DNA from: Sphingomonas sp. 28-63-12 | GTDB taxonomy: Bacteria > Pseudomonadota > Alphaproteobacteria > Sphingomonadales > Sphingomonadaceae | Direction of reading: 5' to 3' | Length of the DNA: 64,000 nucleotides | Assembly (NCBI GenBank): GCA_002281535.1 | Contig: NCGD01000017.1 | Span: 1 to 64,000 of the forward strand | Part shown: one piece after another, positions 1-7,819 of the stretch | Numbering within the stretch: position 1 is the first letter of the stretch | Layout: the number at the start of each line of letters is the position of its first letter | Position numbers and translations under genes: made by a program | Notes under the pieces: model-generated | What the model was told of the DNA's origin: nothing | What the model saw: the letters and a program-made list of their open reading frames with translations, nothing else | Databases searched by the model: none

Positions 1-136
1 CGAGCGACTTGAGCAACAGGGTGATCGCCCCGGTCTTGCCCAGCGCATGGACGCGCACCGCATCGAGCGCCTCGAGCCCGCTCGCCGCATCGATCGCGGA
101 GAGCATGTCGGTCTGCATCTGATCGAGTTCGGTCAT
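1..136 (-). CDS. pheS: Phenylalanyl-tRNA synthetase alpha subunit, N-terminal fragment
   Basis: Only the first 45 codons lie in the window; the gene runs off the left edge. The protein charges tRNA-Phe with phenylalanine as part of the alpha2beta2 synthetase in the cytoplasm. The visible N-terminus (MTELDQMQTDMLSAIDAA, then a VRVHALGKTGAIT stretch) matches the start of the coiled-coil arm that binds tRNA. The start ATG overlaps the stop of the upstream acetyltransferase gene (ATGA), and the rpmI-rplT-pheS order is the classical one, which supports the call although no catalytic domain is visible. Confidence 0.85.
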   Translation of the reverse strand, partial: MTELDQMQTDMLSAIDAASGLEALDAVRVHALGKTGAITLLLKSL

Positions 137-600
137 GCTGCCCATTCCACTAGCCACTGATCGACGATGCCGTCTTCCGGGTGGTCAAATTGTCCTGTGC
201 AGGTGAAGCCATTACGGCGAAGCACCTGCGGAGATGCTCCACTGTCGGGCAAGGTTTCCGCGGTCAAGCCGCGCGCGCCGATTGCCCGCGCCCGCTCCTT
301 CAGCGCGGCGACGGCGGCGGTTGCATGGCCGCGCCCCTGTCGCTGTGGGGCGACGCCATAGCCAATGTCCCAATGGCCCTTTTCGTCGCGTTCCTTGATA
401 CTGATCATGCCGACGGCTTCGCCGCCGGCGACCATGAGCCAAGCCGCCTCACCGCCTACCTCCGCGGCGATACCGCGCATCAGCGCGACGATTTCGGGTT
501 CGGCCACCCCGCCTTCAGGCAAACGCGGTGCCCCCGGCGGCGCTGCGCGTTCGCCAAGCAACCATTCGAAATGCGCCTCGGTGATTGGAAGCAGTTCCAT
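133..600 (-). CDS. GNAT-family N-acetyltransferase
   Basis: A 155-residue protein with one GNAT acetyltransferase domain. The acetyl-CoA pyrophosphate loop is visible as a Q-R-Q-G-R-G-H-A motif after a YGVAP strand at about residues 83-95, and the C-terminal NGF motif is at about residue 130. Substrate cannot be told from sequence. It sits between rplT and pheS, and its stop codon overlaps the pheS start by ATGA, so it is probably translated with the operon. A GNAT gene at this place is not part of the usual rpmI-rplT-pheS arrangement; RimI/RimJ-like acetylation of a translation protein is possible but only a guess. Confidence 0.8.
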   Translation of the reverse strand: MELLPITEAHFEWLLGERAAPPGAPRLPEGGVAEPEIVALMRGIAAEVGGEAAWLMVAGGEAVGMISIKERDEKGHWDIGYGVAPQRQGRGHATAAVAALKERARAIGARGLTAETLPDSGASPQVLRRNGFTCTGQFDHPEDGIVDQWLVEWAA

Positions 601-721
601 CTGGACTCTCTGTTCAAGAAAAAGGGCGCCGATGTTGCCACCGACGCCCCATATTCGTGCTGCGCTTCAGGTCGCTCAGGCGGCCTGGGGCAGGGCCGCC
701 TTTGCTTGCGCAATGATGCCG

Positions 722-1036
722 CTAAACGCTGCGCCTTCGTGCATGGCGATATCGGACCTTCCGGTCGAGTTCGACACCGGCCAGCTTCAGCCCGTGCATG
801 AAAGTGCCATAGGTCATGCCCTCGGCACGAACCGCTGCGTTGATACGCTGGATCCAGAGCGCCCGGAACGAGCGCTTCTTCACCTTGCGATCACGATAGG
901 CGTATTGCCCGGCCTTTTCGACGGCCTGGCGGGCGATGCGGATGGTGTTCTTGCGCCGGCCATAATAGCCCTTCGCTGATTCCAAAATCCGTTTATGCTT
1001 GGCGCGGGTGGTTACACCCCGTTTGACGCGTGCCAT
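722..1036 (-). CDS. rplT: 50S ribosomal protein L20, C-terminus frameshifted
   Basis: L20 binds 23S rRNA early in large-subunit assembly. The N-terminal extension ([16 protein letters not shown]) and the globular domain up to AGVELDRKV are standard. The open frame then ends after ten unrelated residues, giving 104 aa where about 119-121 are usual. In another frame the expected ending follows at once ([13 protein letters not shown] then IIAQAKAALPQAA) and stops at 676-678. The break is at about 754-758 and equals a loss of 2 or 5 bases, since most relatives have V-L before S/A-D. L20 is a core ribosome protein, so a sequencing error or a recoding event needs to be considered before calling it a pseudogene. 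Confidence 0.9.
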   Translation of the reverse strand: MARVKRGVTTRAKHKRILESAKGYYGRRKNTIRIARQAVEKAGQYAYRDRKVKKRSFRALWIQRINAAVRAEGMTYGTFMHGLKLAGVELDRKVRYRHARRRSV

Positions 1037-1052
1037 TTCCTATATCTCCTGC

Positions 1053-1256
1053 TTAACCGAGACCGTAAGGCGCCCACGCCTTGACGGTAGCGGTGTCGGC
1101 CTTGGACAGGACCTTGGTGCCGCGATTCTGACGGATGTATTTGCCGTTATGGCTGATCAGCCGGTGGCGCTTGCCGGCAACGCCGTGCTTGAGCTTCCCG
1201 GTTGCCGTGAGCTTGAAGCGTTTCTTGACGCCGCTCTTGGTCTTGAGTTTGGGCAT
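1053..1256 (-). CDS. rpmI: 50S ribosomal protein L35
   Basis: A 67-residue basic protein of the large ribosomal subunit. The start (MPKLKTKSGVKKRFKLTA) and the HxxxxK-rich middle are diagnostic for L35. An upstream in-frame ATG would add 16 residues unlike any L35; the chosen ATG has a good AGGAG ribosome binding site about 5 bases before it. rplT follows after 16 bases on the same strand. No infC is found upstream in this window: the next gene is divergent, so the promoter of the rpmI-rplT-pheS operon must lie within 1257-1404. Confidence 0.95.
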   Translation of the reverse strand: MPKLKTKSGVKKRFKLTATGKLKHGVAGKRHRLISHNGKYIRQNRGTKVLSKADTATVKAWAPYGLG

Positions 1257-1404
1257 TTTCGTCTCCTTGTTTGCGCGACGATTTATGAACGGCCACGGCA
1301 GCAATGCTTTGCAACCGCAACGGCGCGGAACGTTCGTGCTGCTGCACTGTTATTGCGCGATGAGTTATCACGATTTCCCCGCCTGGCGTACCGGCACGTC
1401 ATGG

Positions 1405-3495
1405 ATGTCAGGGGCGATCAGGCGAATCAGGATCGGCACGCCGGCCGCCGTACTCATTGCCGTCCTTACCACGCTGATCGGCCTGCTGGTGCTCGGCTGG
1501 GCCATTCTGTTCGTCACCAAGGGGCGCTTTTTGAAGCACCCGTTCGAACGCATTGCCAGCAGCTACAGCAACCGCAAGGTCCAGGTAGCAGGCGATTTTC
1601 AGTTCTATTTCAGTCCCTTCAACGCAAAATTTTATGCTGAGCGGATGACGGTTTCCAATCCTGCATGGGCTGGCCCCGGCAATTTCTTCGCCGCCAAGAC
1701 GATCGACACCAACATCGCCACCTTCAGCTTCCTGTTCGGCAAGCGCCGCGTGAACTGGCTTGCGCTTGATGGCGGTGCGATCGACCTGCAATGGGATGCG
1801 GCTCACCGCCGCAACAGCTGGACCTTTGTGGAGGACGCGCAGCCGCTTGATCTGCCCGATATCCGCCAGGCAATCATCGACGGCACCAAAATCCGCTACC
1901 GTGATCCCAAGCTGCAGCTCTCCGCCAATATCGCGGTCGAGACGATTCGCGCCGAGGGCAAGCAGCTGATGAACGCGGTGCGGTTTTCGGGCGGCGGTAC
2001 CGCGCGGCGGACGCCGTTCACGCTCTATGGCGCGATTCTGTCCCCTAACCAGACGATTGCCGGCGGCAGGAATCAGCTGGCGCTGGCGATTCGCGCGGCG
2101 AGCACGCGGGCGGAGATCACAGGCACCTTGCCCGGCGCAACCGAGCTGGAGGGCGCTGATCTGCACATCGAAGTGCGCGGCCGCAACATGGCCGATATGT
2201 TCGGGGTCGCGGGTATCGCGGTGCCTGACACGCGCGCCTATCGGCTGCGCTCGGCGATGACCAAGGCGGGCGACGAATGGCGCTTCACCGGGCTGCGTGG
2301 TCGTTTCGGCGATAGCGATCTGGCGGGCAAATTGACGATCAAGATGCGCCGGCCGCGCATGCTGCTGACGGCAACGCTGGCAACGCAGACGCTCGACATC
2401 GTCGATATCGCTCCGTTTATCGGCTATGATCTGGATATGGTGGCGGCAAAGGGCGCTGCGGGCACCGTCCGCCAGGTCGGCGGCACCCCGCGCTTGCTGC
2501 CGGATGCGCCGCTGCAAACCGAATCGCTCAAGAATTTTGATGCCGATGTGCGCTATTCGGTCCGCACCGTGCGCGCCAAGAGCTTGCCCGTCTCCAATAT
2601 CGCCATGACGCTGAAGCTCGACAACAGCCTGCTCACTTTGTCGCCACTGGCGCTTGATGTGGCGCGCGGGCACCTCGATTCCGATATCATCATCAACGCC
2701 CGCCAAATGCCGGTTCTCACCGATTACGACCTGCGCCTATCGCCCACGCCAATGGGGCGGCTGCTGGCGGGCTTCGGCGTTGAAGAATCGGGCACGACGG
2801 GTGTGCTCAAGGGCCGGATCAAGCTGAAGGGCACCGGAGACAGCGTCGCCAAGTCGCTCGCGCATTCAACCGGGCGGATCGCCATCATCCTGCCCAAGGG
2901 CAGCTTCTGGACCCGCAATGTGCAGCTGTCGGAGCTCGATATCGGCACCTATGCCTATAAGCTGTTGCAAGGGAAGTTGAAGGAACCGGTGCAAATCAAT
3001 TGCGGGCTGATCGGCTTCACCGTCCGCAACGGGATCGCGGCGGCCGATCCAATTCTGATCGACACCAGCAAGAGCGTTATGGTCGGCCGTGGCGGCTTCA
3101 GCTTCCGCAACGAGGCCATCGATATGGCGTTTCGCGCAGATGGTAAGCGGTTCAGCCTGATTTCCGGTCAGTCGCCGGTTGGCATCAACGGCTATTTTGC
3201 CCGGCCTGGAATCAATGTGCTGAGCCCTGATCTGTTGATGCGCGGCGGTGTGGCGGTTGCGCTCGGCGTGGTCGCTTCCCCACTCGCCTCAGTCCTGGCT
3301 TTTGTCGATATCGGCGATGCCAAGTCCGCCGCTTGCGGTCCGATCCTGTCGGGCGCCATCGCGGCCGCGCAACGCACTACCAAGGGCAAGCCGCGCGACG
3401 ACGTCGGCCACGGGACGACCGCGAAAGCGGAAAATGGCCGATCGAATACGGGCGAGCGCAAATCCCAGCGCAAGAAATTTTTGGGGATTTTCTAG
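1405..3495 (+). CDS. AsmA-family envelope protein
   Basis: A large protein of about 696 residues with one N-terminal membrane anchor (about residues 8-35, AAVLIAVLTTLIGLLVLG) followed by a long, beta-rich periplasmic part. The segment after the anchor (FERIASSYSNRKVQV, then FSPFNAKFYAERMTVSNP) is the AsmA signature, and the C-terminal domain with repeated sheet-like turns fits the family. AsmA-like proteins are thought to bridge the envelope and move phospholipids to the outer membrane. No convincing ribosome binding site is seen; an ATG at 1360 in the same frame is the alternative start. Convergent with the hisN-like gene, four bases apart. Confidence 0.8.
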   Translation: MSGAIRRIRIGTPAAVLIAVLTTLIGLLVLGWAILFVTKGRFLKHPFERIASSYSNRKVQVAGDFQFYFSPFNAKFYAERMTVSNPAWAGPGNFFAAKTIDTNIATFSFLFGKRRVNWLALDGGAIDLQWDAAHRRNSWTFVEDAQPLDLPDIRQAIIDGTKIRYRDPKLQLSANIAVETIRAEGKQLMNAVRFSGGGTARRTPFTLYGAILSPNQTIAGGRNQLALAIRAASTRAEITGTLPGATELEGADLHIEVRGRNMADMFGVAGIAVPDTRAYRLRSAMTKAGDEWRFTGLRGRFGDSDLAGKLTIKMRRPRMLLTATLATQTLDIVDIAPFIGYDLDMVAAKGAAGTVRQVGGTPRLLPDAPLQTESLKNFDADVRYSVRTVRAKSLPVSNIAMTLKLDNSLLTLSPLALDVARGHLDSDIIINARQMPVLTDYDLRLSPTPMGRLLAGFGVEESGTTGVLKGRIKLKGTGDSVAKSLAHSTGRIAIILPKGSFWTRNVQLSELDIGTYAYKLLQGKLKEPVQINCGLIGFTVRNGIAAADPILIDTSKSVMVGRGGFSFRNEAIDMAFRADGKRFSLISGQSPVGINGYFARPGINVLSPDLLMRGGVAVALGVVASPLASVLAFVDIGDAKSAACGPILSGAIAAAQRTTKGKPRDDVGHGTTAKAENGRSNTGERKSQRKKFLGIF

Positions 3496-3499
3496 TCGA

Positions 3500-4300
3500 T
3501 CAATGCCCGTGGCAGGCGAGCGCTTCCACGATTTCCTCGATCCGGGCAGGGTCGCCAGCGGCAATTACTTGTCCCCCGCTGTCGGCGGTCAGCGGGTCGC
3601 CGTGCCAGTCACACATTCGGCCGCCTGCACCCTCGACCACCGGCACTAAGGCAGCGAAGTCATGGATCTTGAGTCCAGCCTCAACGACAATGTCGAGCTG
3701 GCCCGAGGCGAGGCAGGCATAATTATAACAGTCGCCGCCATAGATCGGCCCCTGTCGTAGCTTGCCGCCAGCGACGGCTCGCGCAAGCGCGACGAAATGA
3801 TCGGCTTCATGCTCGTCGAACAGATGTGGGCTGGTCGTTGCCAGCGCCGCTCCGCCAAGATCGGGACAGACGCGGGTTTTGGTGGGGCTGCCGTTGAACA
3901 GCGTCGGCTTGCCGATAACGCCAAGCCAACGCTCCTGAAGGATCGGCTGGTCGATAACGCCCAGCATCGGCCAGTCGTCAATCATTAGGCCAATCAGCGT
4001 GCCAAAGATCGGGCGACCCGACACAAAGGCGCGAGTCCCGTCGATCGGGTCGAGCACCCATGTGCGGCCGCTGTTGCCCGCCCTAATGCCATATTCCTCG
4101 CCGATGATCGCGTCCTCGGGAAAGGCCCGCTCGATCAGCGTGCGCATCGCGGCCTCAGCGGCGCGGTCGGCGAGCGTGACGGGCGAGTGATCGGCTTTTG
4201 TCTCCAGCCCGTGGGGGCGGCGGAAATAGGGACGGATCGCTGCGCCGGCGGCATCGGCAAGGCGGTTGGCAAGGGCGATATCGGCAGGGGAAACGCGCAT
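3500..4300 (-). CDS. hisN: Inositol-monophosphatase family phosphatase, HisN type
   Basis: A 266-residue Mg-dependent phosphatase of the inositol monophosphatase fold. Visible metal-binding motifs are GEEYG (about residue 69), DPIDGTRAF (about 84-92) and the late D in KIHDFAALVPVVEGAGG (about 212-228). The DPIDGTRAFVSG form and the following GRPIFGTLIGL are typical of histidinol-phosphate phosphatases of the HisN group, which perform the penultimate step of histidine synthesis in many Alphaproteobacteria. No his genes are nearby, so a broader sugar or inositol phosphatase cannot be excluded. It lies head to head with pldA across 86 bases. Confidence 0.8.
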   Translation of the reverse strand: MRVSPADIALANRLADAAGAAIRPYFRRPHGLETKADHSPVTLADRAAEAAMRTLIERAFPEDAIIGEEYGIRAGNSGRTWVLDPIDGTRAFVSGRPIFGTLIGLMIDDWPMLGVIDQPILQERWLGVIGKPTLFNGSPTKTRVCPDLGGAALATTSPHLFDEHEADHFVALARAVAGGKLRQGPIYGGDCYNYACLASGQLDIVVEAGLKIHDFAALVPVVEGAGGRMCDWHGDPLTADSGGQVIAAGDPARIEEIVEALACHGH

Positions 4301-4386
4301 CGCCTGCCATTACCGCGCCGGCGGTAGCGCGACCAGCCCGAATAGCGTCGTTGTTCTGTCACAATCGGCTGACAGGGTGTCAGCAG

Positions 4387-5445
4387 ATGCGATATTTATG
4401 CCTTGCCCCTCCGTTTTTGGTCATCGCCACTCCAGCCGCCGCGCAGCTTCGTCCGCTGGTGGAACCGCCTGCGTCGGCGGCCAGAGCACTGAGCGGGGTC
4501 GATGTGTTCCTGCTCAACGAGGGCAGGGCGCCGGCCCCAGTTGAGGCGCCGGCAACGATCCAGACGATCGCCCAGGACGGCACCGCGCTCACGCTCGAGC
4601 TGATTCGCTCGACTGCCGATACAGGTTCAGTTGCGCCGGGCGGTTTTGCCCGACTGCGCTATCGGCTCGCCCCGGTCGTGCGGTCCAGTGCGTCGCGCGT
4701 CGCGGCCGCCACCTTGGCGACGTCCGGCGAAGAGGTGGCCACGACTGGCCGCGGCACCGCGAGCGGCTTTCTGGGCCGATTCAGCCCGTTCGAGCCAGTA
4801 TACGGCGTGATCGGCAGCGGCGATGCCGGTGCCAAGGTGCAGCTGAGCTTTGCGATGCAGCCATTCGCCAGCACCGGGCCGGCCTCCTACATCAAGGTCG
4901 GCTATACCCAGACGATCTTCTGGGCGCTCGATCTGCCATCGGGGCCGATCCGCGCCACCACCTATAGTCCGGAAGCGTTTATCGACGTGCCGGTTGACGA
5001 CGGCACGCGGCTGGCGATCGGCTTTCGGCATGATTCGAATGGCGGCGGACCAGCAACATCGGTCGACATTAATCGCTTTTACCTGCGCGCCAACAAGAGC
5101 TTCGCACTTGGCAGTGGCTGGCGGCTGGATATCGCGCCGCAAGGCTGGTTCTATGTCGGCGGGCAGGGTGCAGCTGGCAATATTGAGCGTTTTTACGGCT
5201 ATGGCGCACTTGGTGCATCGATCGAGCAGCGCGATGGCATCAAGCTGGCGCTGTTTGCGCGGGGCAACCCGGTCACGCGGCTGGGATCAGCTGAGCTGTT
5301 CGCGTCCTATCCGATCAAGCGGTTCGCTGGCGGTGATATTGGGCTTTATCTGTTTGGCCAAGCCTTTCACGGCTATGGCGAAGCGCTTAGCGACTATAAC
5401 CGTGCCGATACGCATGCCCGGATCGGGCTCGCCTTTACACGGTAG
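4387..5445 (+). CDS. pldA: Outer-membrane phospholipase A
   Basis: A 352-residue outer-membrane protein with a signal peptide (LCLAPPFLVIATPAAAQ). The barrel part starts near FSPFEPVYGVIG (about residue 132). The catalytic cluster is visible as FRHDSNGGGP (H and S of the H-x-S-N-G motif, about residues 214-223) followed by DINRFYL, which supplies the asparagine. The GYGEALSDYN motif near the C-terminus matches the calcium-site region of OMPLA. The final residue pattern ends FTR, close to the usual barrel ending. About 110 residues between signal peptide and barrel are extra compared with E. coli PldA. The first in-frame ATG that leaves a complete signal peptide was chosen. Confidence 0.85.
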   Translation: MRYLCLAPPFLVIATPAAAQLRPLVEPPASAARALSGVDVFLLNEGRAPAPVEAPATIQTIAQDGTALTLELIRSTADTGSVAPGGFARLRYRLAPVVRSSASRVAAATLATSGEEVATTGRGTASGFLGRFSPFEPVYGVIGSGDAGAKVQLSFAMQPFASTGPASYIKVGYTQTIFWALDLPSGPIRATTYSPEAFIDVPVDDGTRLAIGFRHDSNGGGPATSVDINRFYLRANKSFALGSGWRLDIAPQGWFYVGGQGAAGNIERFYGYGALGASIEQRDGIKLALFARGNPVTRLGSAELFASYPIKRFAGGDIGLYLFGQAFHGYGEALSDYNRADTHARIGLAFTR

Positions 5446-5522
5446 GAAAGCTGTATTGCCCAACCTCGCGCGATATCGATAGCAGTCTATTCATTCAAGT
5501 TTATCAAATGCTGGAGATGACC

Positions 5523-6083
5523 ATGAAGCGTGCTTTCCCCCTGTTCGCTGGATTGGCCATGGCCGCAGCGGCGCCTGCGCTCGCTTCGCTGGCACCGGGC
5601 GCAAAGGCGCCCGATTTCACCACCCGCGGCGCAACTGCGGGCAGGATCTCCACCGTCAACCTTAAGGCTGCGCTCAAGAAAGGGCCGGTGGTGCTGTATT
5701 TCTTCCCGGCAGCGTTCACCCCCGGCTGTAGTGCGGAAGCGCGTGCCTTTGCCGAAGCGATCCCCGAATTTACCAAGGCAGGAGCGACGGTCATCGGGAT
5801 GTCGGCTGATCCGGTCGATATCCTCGCCGATTTCTCAGCTAAGGATTGCGCGGGCAAATTCATGGTCGCCAGCGCAGGCCCTGCGGTTGTCAACGGATAT
5901 GACGTCTCGCTGGGACGAACGGTGACCGGCCCCGATGGTCAAGCGCGGGCGATTACGGCGCGCACGAGCTATGTTATTACGCCGGCCGGCATAATTTACT
6001 ATGTTCACAGTGACATGAGCTATGCCGATCATGTCCGCAACACGCTGGACGCGGTCAAACGCTATCGCGCAACGGCGCCTTGA
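5523..6083 (+). CDS. Exported peroxiredoxin (BCP/AhpC-TSA family)
   Basis: A thiol peroxidase of about 186 residues with a signal peptide (KRAFPLFAGLAMAAAAPALA), so it should act in the periplasm. The peroxidatic cysteine is in the P-A-A-F-T-P-G-C motif at about residue 67, and a possible resolving cysteine lies in SAKDCAGKF about 45 residues later. The family reduces hydrogen peroxide and organic hydroperoxides. The start was chosen because GGAG sits 6-7 bases before this ATG; in-frame ATGs at 5508 and 5517 are less well placed. It stands alone between pldA and a diguanylate cyclase gene. Confidence 0.85.
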   Translation: MKRAFPLFAGLAMAAAAPALASLAPGAKAPDFTTRGATAGRISTVNLKAALKKGPVVLYFFPAAFTPGCSAEARAFAEAIPEFTKAGATVIGMSADPVDILADFSAKDCAGKFMVASAGPAVVNGYDVSLGRTVTGPDGQARAITARTSYVITPAGIIYYVHSDMSYADHVRNTLDAVKRYRATAP

Positions 6084-6196
6084 TCACGAAATTGTTTCGC
6101 TGCTGATGCTCATCCATTTTTAGCTCTTCTGGGCTAGGGGAGGTCTTGCGTGTGCGTGTTGGCGTTTGATGAGGAAGTTGAACGGAAACGGTGTCG

Positions 6197-7234
6197 ATGG
6201 TGAGCAGGGCGGCGATAGGCATAGATAGCGAGCAGATGGTTGATCGTAGCGAGGCAACTCGCGCGATCTTTGACCGGATCGGTGCGTTTTTGACCGAAAA
6301 TCGCCTAGGCCCCGATCCCGTGAATTACGCTTTTGCCTATCGGGTAATGAGCGATCCGATCGGGCCGCTCGCCAAGGCCGTGGCCGCGCTCACCGATGGC
6401 GGCGTCCGGCTGACGAAGCGCGATATCTTGGCGCTCGGAGGTGATGTGGGTAATGCACCGATCGTCTGTGTCGATCAATCAAGCGGTCAGGGTCTGGTCG
6501 CACGCACGCAGATGCAGGTCGAGGGATTTCAGGATCTTGTGCATGCCATGCGCACAGAGACGCGCGATTTTGGGCGCGATCTTGCCGCCAAGGCCGGTGC
6601 CATTCGCGAATCGGCGGGGGGCGCCGCGACCGATGCGGTTATGCGGATCACCACGGCCATGCTCGATCGCGTCGAAAACGCCGAGAGCCAGCTCGAAGTT
6701 GCCACTCGAGAAGCGAGTGATCTGCGGGCCAAGCTTGAAGAGGCGCGCGACAATGCGCGGCGCGACCCCCTCACCGGCTTGCCCAATCGCCGGGCGTTCG
6801 AGGAATGCTATGCCGAGCATCTCGCCAAGGGCGACAAATTGTGCCTGGCAGTGTGCGATATCGATCGCTTCAAGCTAGTCAATGACGGCTTTGGTCATGC
6901 GGTTGGGGATCGCGTGCTCAAGGCGATCGCCGACGTACTGCAGGCCGAGTGTAACGGTCATATGGTCGCGCGTTATGGCGGCGAGGAATTTGTCGTGCTG
7001 TTCGCCGGTGTCGCTACGGACAAAGCGCAGCATATGCTCGAATCGGCGCGAGAGATCGTTGCCCGGAAACGCTATCGCCTGCGCGAGTCGGATGTGCCGC
7101 TGGGCGAAGTGACTTTCTCGGCCGGGCTGACCGCGGCTGGGGCGGCGGAAGAAGTAGGCGATGTTTTTGTTCGTGCCGATCGCCTGCTTTATGCGGCAAA
7201 GGCCGATGGGCGGAACCAGCTCAGGGTCGATTAG
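6197..7234 (+). CDS. Diguanylate cyclase (GGDEF) lacking the inhibitory site
   Basis: A cytoplasmic protein of about 345 residues that should make cyclic di-GMP from GTP. The first 150 residues show no known sensor by eye; a coiled coil (ENAESQLEVATREASDLRAK) leads into the GGDEF domain from DPLTGLPNRRAFEE (about residue 195). The signature is GGEEF (about residue 266) and the metal/nucleotide part CDIDRFKLVNDGFGHAVGD is intact, so it looks active. The RxxD inhibitory site that normally lies five residues before GGDEF reads C-N-G-H here. A GTG six bases upstream (6191) is an alternative start. Confidence 0.85.
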   Translation: MVSRAAIGIDSEQMVDRSEATRAIFDRIGAFLTENRLGPDPVNYAFAYRVMSDPIGPLAKAVAALTDGGVRLTKRDILALGGDVGNAPIVCVDQSSGQGLVARTQMQVEGFQDLVHAMRTETRDFGRDLAAKAGAIRESAGGAATDAVMRITTAMLDRVENAESQLEVATREASDLRAKLEEARDNARRDPLTGLPNRRAFEECYAEHLAKGDKLCLAVCDIDRFKLVNDGFGHAVGDRVLKAIADVLQAECNGHMVARYGGEEFVVLFAGVATDKAQHMLESAREIVARKRYRLRESDVPLGEVTFSAGLTAAGAAEEVGDVFVRADRLLYAAKADGRNQLRVD

Positions 7235-7301
7235 GTGAGTGTCCCTCGCGATATGTCCCAAATAATGGCGATATAAACCAATTTATCTGGTGAATTTTTC
7301 A

Positions 7302-7314
7302 AATCAACTGTGAT
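7302..7314 (+). promoter_or_regulatory. Possible IHF site upstream of the sigma54 promoter
   Basis: The 13 bases AATCAACTGTGAT resemble the IHF consensus WATCAANNNNTTR with one mismatch in the second block. It ends about 43 bases before the GG of the sigma54 promoter, where IHF usually bends DNA to bring the enhancer-bound activator to the promoter. A short AT dyad (ATAAA-N4-TTTAT) lies just upstream near 7272-7285 and could be part of an activator site. Weak by itself; given because of its position. Confidence 0.3.
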
Positions 7315-7354
7315 AACTTGCTGAATAGACCCTGAAAATCACCCATTCTTAAAC

Positions 7355-7372
7355 TTGGCACGCTCCCTGCAA
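7355..7372 (+). promoter_or_regulatory. Sigma54 (RpoN) -24/-12 promoter
   Basis: The sequence TTGGCACGCTCCCTGCAA carries the invariant GG and GC of sigma54 promoters exactly ten bases apart (GG at 7357-7358, GC at 7369-7370). It agrees with the consensus TGGCACG-N4-TTGCA at all but one position. It lies 57 bases upstream of the first micropeptide ATG and well after the end of the diguanylate cyclase gene, so the micropeptide cluster is the natural target. An activator such as PspF or NtrC would be required; none is encoded in this window. Confidence 0.7.
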
Positions 7373-7428
7373 GCCCTTTGGCATCGCCGGCCGGATCGTC
7401 CGGTCAAGCGATAAAGGGAGATAAGCTC

Positions 7429-7536
7429 ATGTTTCGTTTTGAAAACCTGTCACGCGCCGTGCTTTCGGCCGCTGCTGCCCTCGTCTTCGCGACCGTGATG
7501 GTCAGCGCAGCCGTTCCGATGGTGCCGATCGTCTGA
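7429..7536 (+). CDS. Single-span micropeptide, 35 aa
   Basis: A 35-codon reading frame (starts MFRFENLSRAVLSAAAAL) with a good AAGGGAG ribosome binding site 9 bases before the ATG. It has a short polar head with an R-F-E-N element, then a hydrophobic stretch of about 20 residues ending in prolines and V. It could be either a membrane peptide or a cleaved signal-like peptide. I recall similar short R-F-E-N peptides in sphingomonads, but no function. It is the first gene after the sigma54-type promoter. Function unknown. Confidence 0.6.
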   Translation: MFRFENLSRAVLSAAAALVFATVMVSAAVPMVPIV

Positions 7537-7573
7537 TCGGGACAATCCCGCTCAATTTCCAACGAGAGTGACG

Positions 7574-7678
7574 ATGACGATCTTACGCAGCATGTTGATC
7601 GCGGTGCTAGCCTTTGCCGCTACAACGATCCTGATTCTGGGGCAACATGCCTTGATAACCGCTGCGGTGACGGGCTGA
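7574..7678 (+). CDS. Single-span micropeptide, 34 aa
   Basis: A 34-residue reading frame (MTILRSMLIAVLAFAATT, then ILILGQHALITAAVTG) with GAGAG about 6 bases before the ATG. Nearly the whole peptide is hydrophobic and could form one membrane helix. It follows the first micropeptide by 37 bases and its stop codon TGA overlaps the ATG of a third short frame, which suggests one transcript. Not similar in sequence to its neighbour. Function unknown; shortness keeps the confidence moderate. Confidence 0.5.
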   Translation: MTILRSMLIAVLAFAATTILILGQHALITAAVTG

Positions 7679-7776
7679 TGCCGACCGCCATGCGCTTCAC
7701 CATCGGGCCCAACCTTCGCCATTGCGCGATTCACGCCGATTTCGCGCGCCAAAGCGGCGCTGCTAGCCTAGATTAA
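7678..7776 (+). CDS. Possible short protein, 32 aa
   Basis: A 32-codon frame (MPTAMRFTIGPNLRHCAI and on to SGAASLD) whose ATG overlaps the stop of the preceding micropeptide (TGATG). It is soluble in character, with one cysteine and two nearby histidines (R-H-C-A-I-H). The overlap is the only support for translation; there is no separate ribosome binding site. It may be a chance frame. Confidence 0.3.
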   Translation: MPTAMRFTIGPNLRHCAIHADFARQSGAASLD

Positions 7777-7819
7777 TCCTGCGGCCGGCATGACGCTGGC
7801 GCGAAGGGACTCGAACGTC

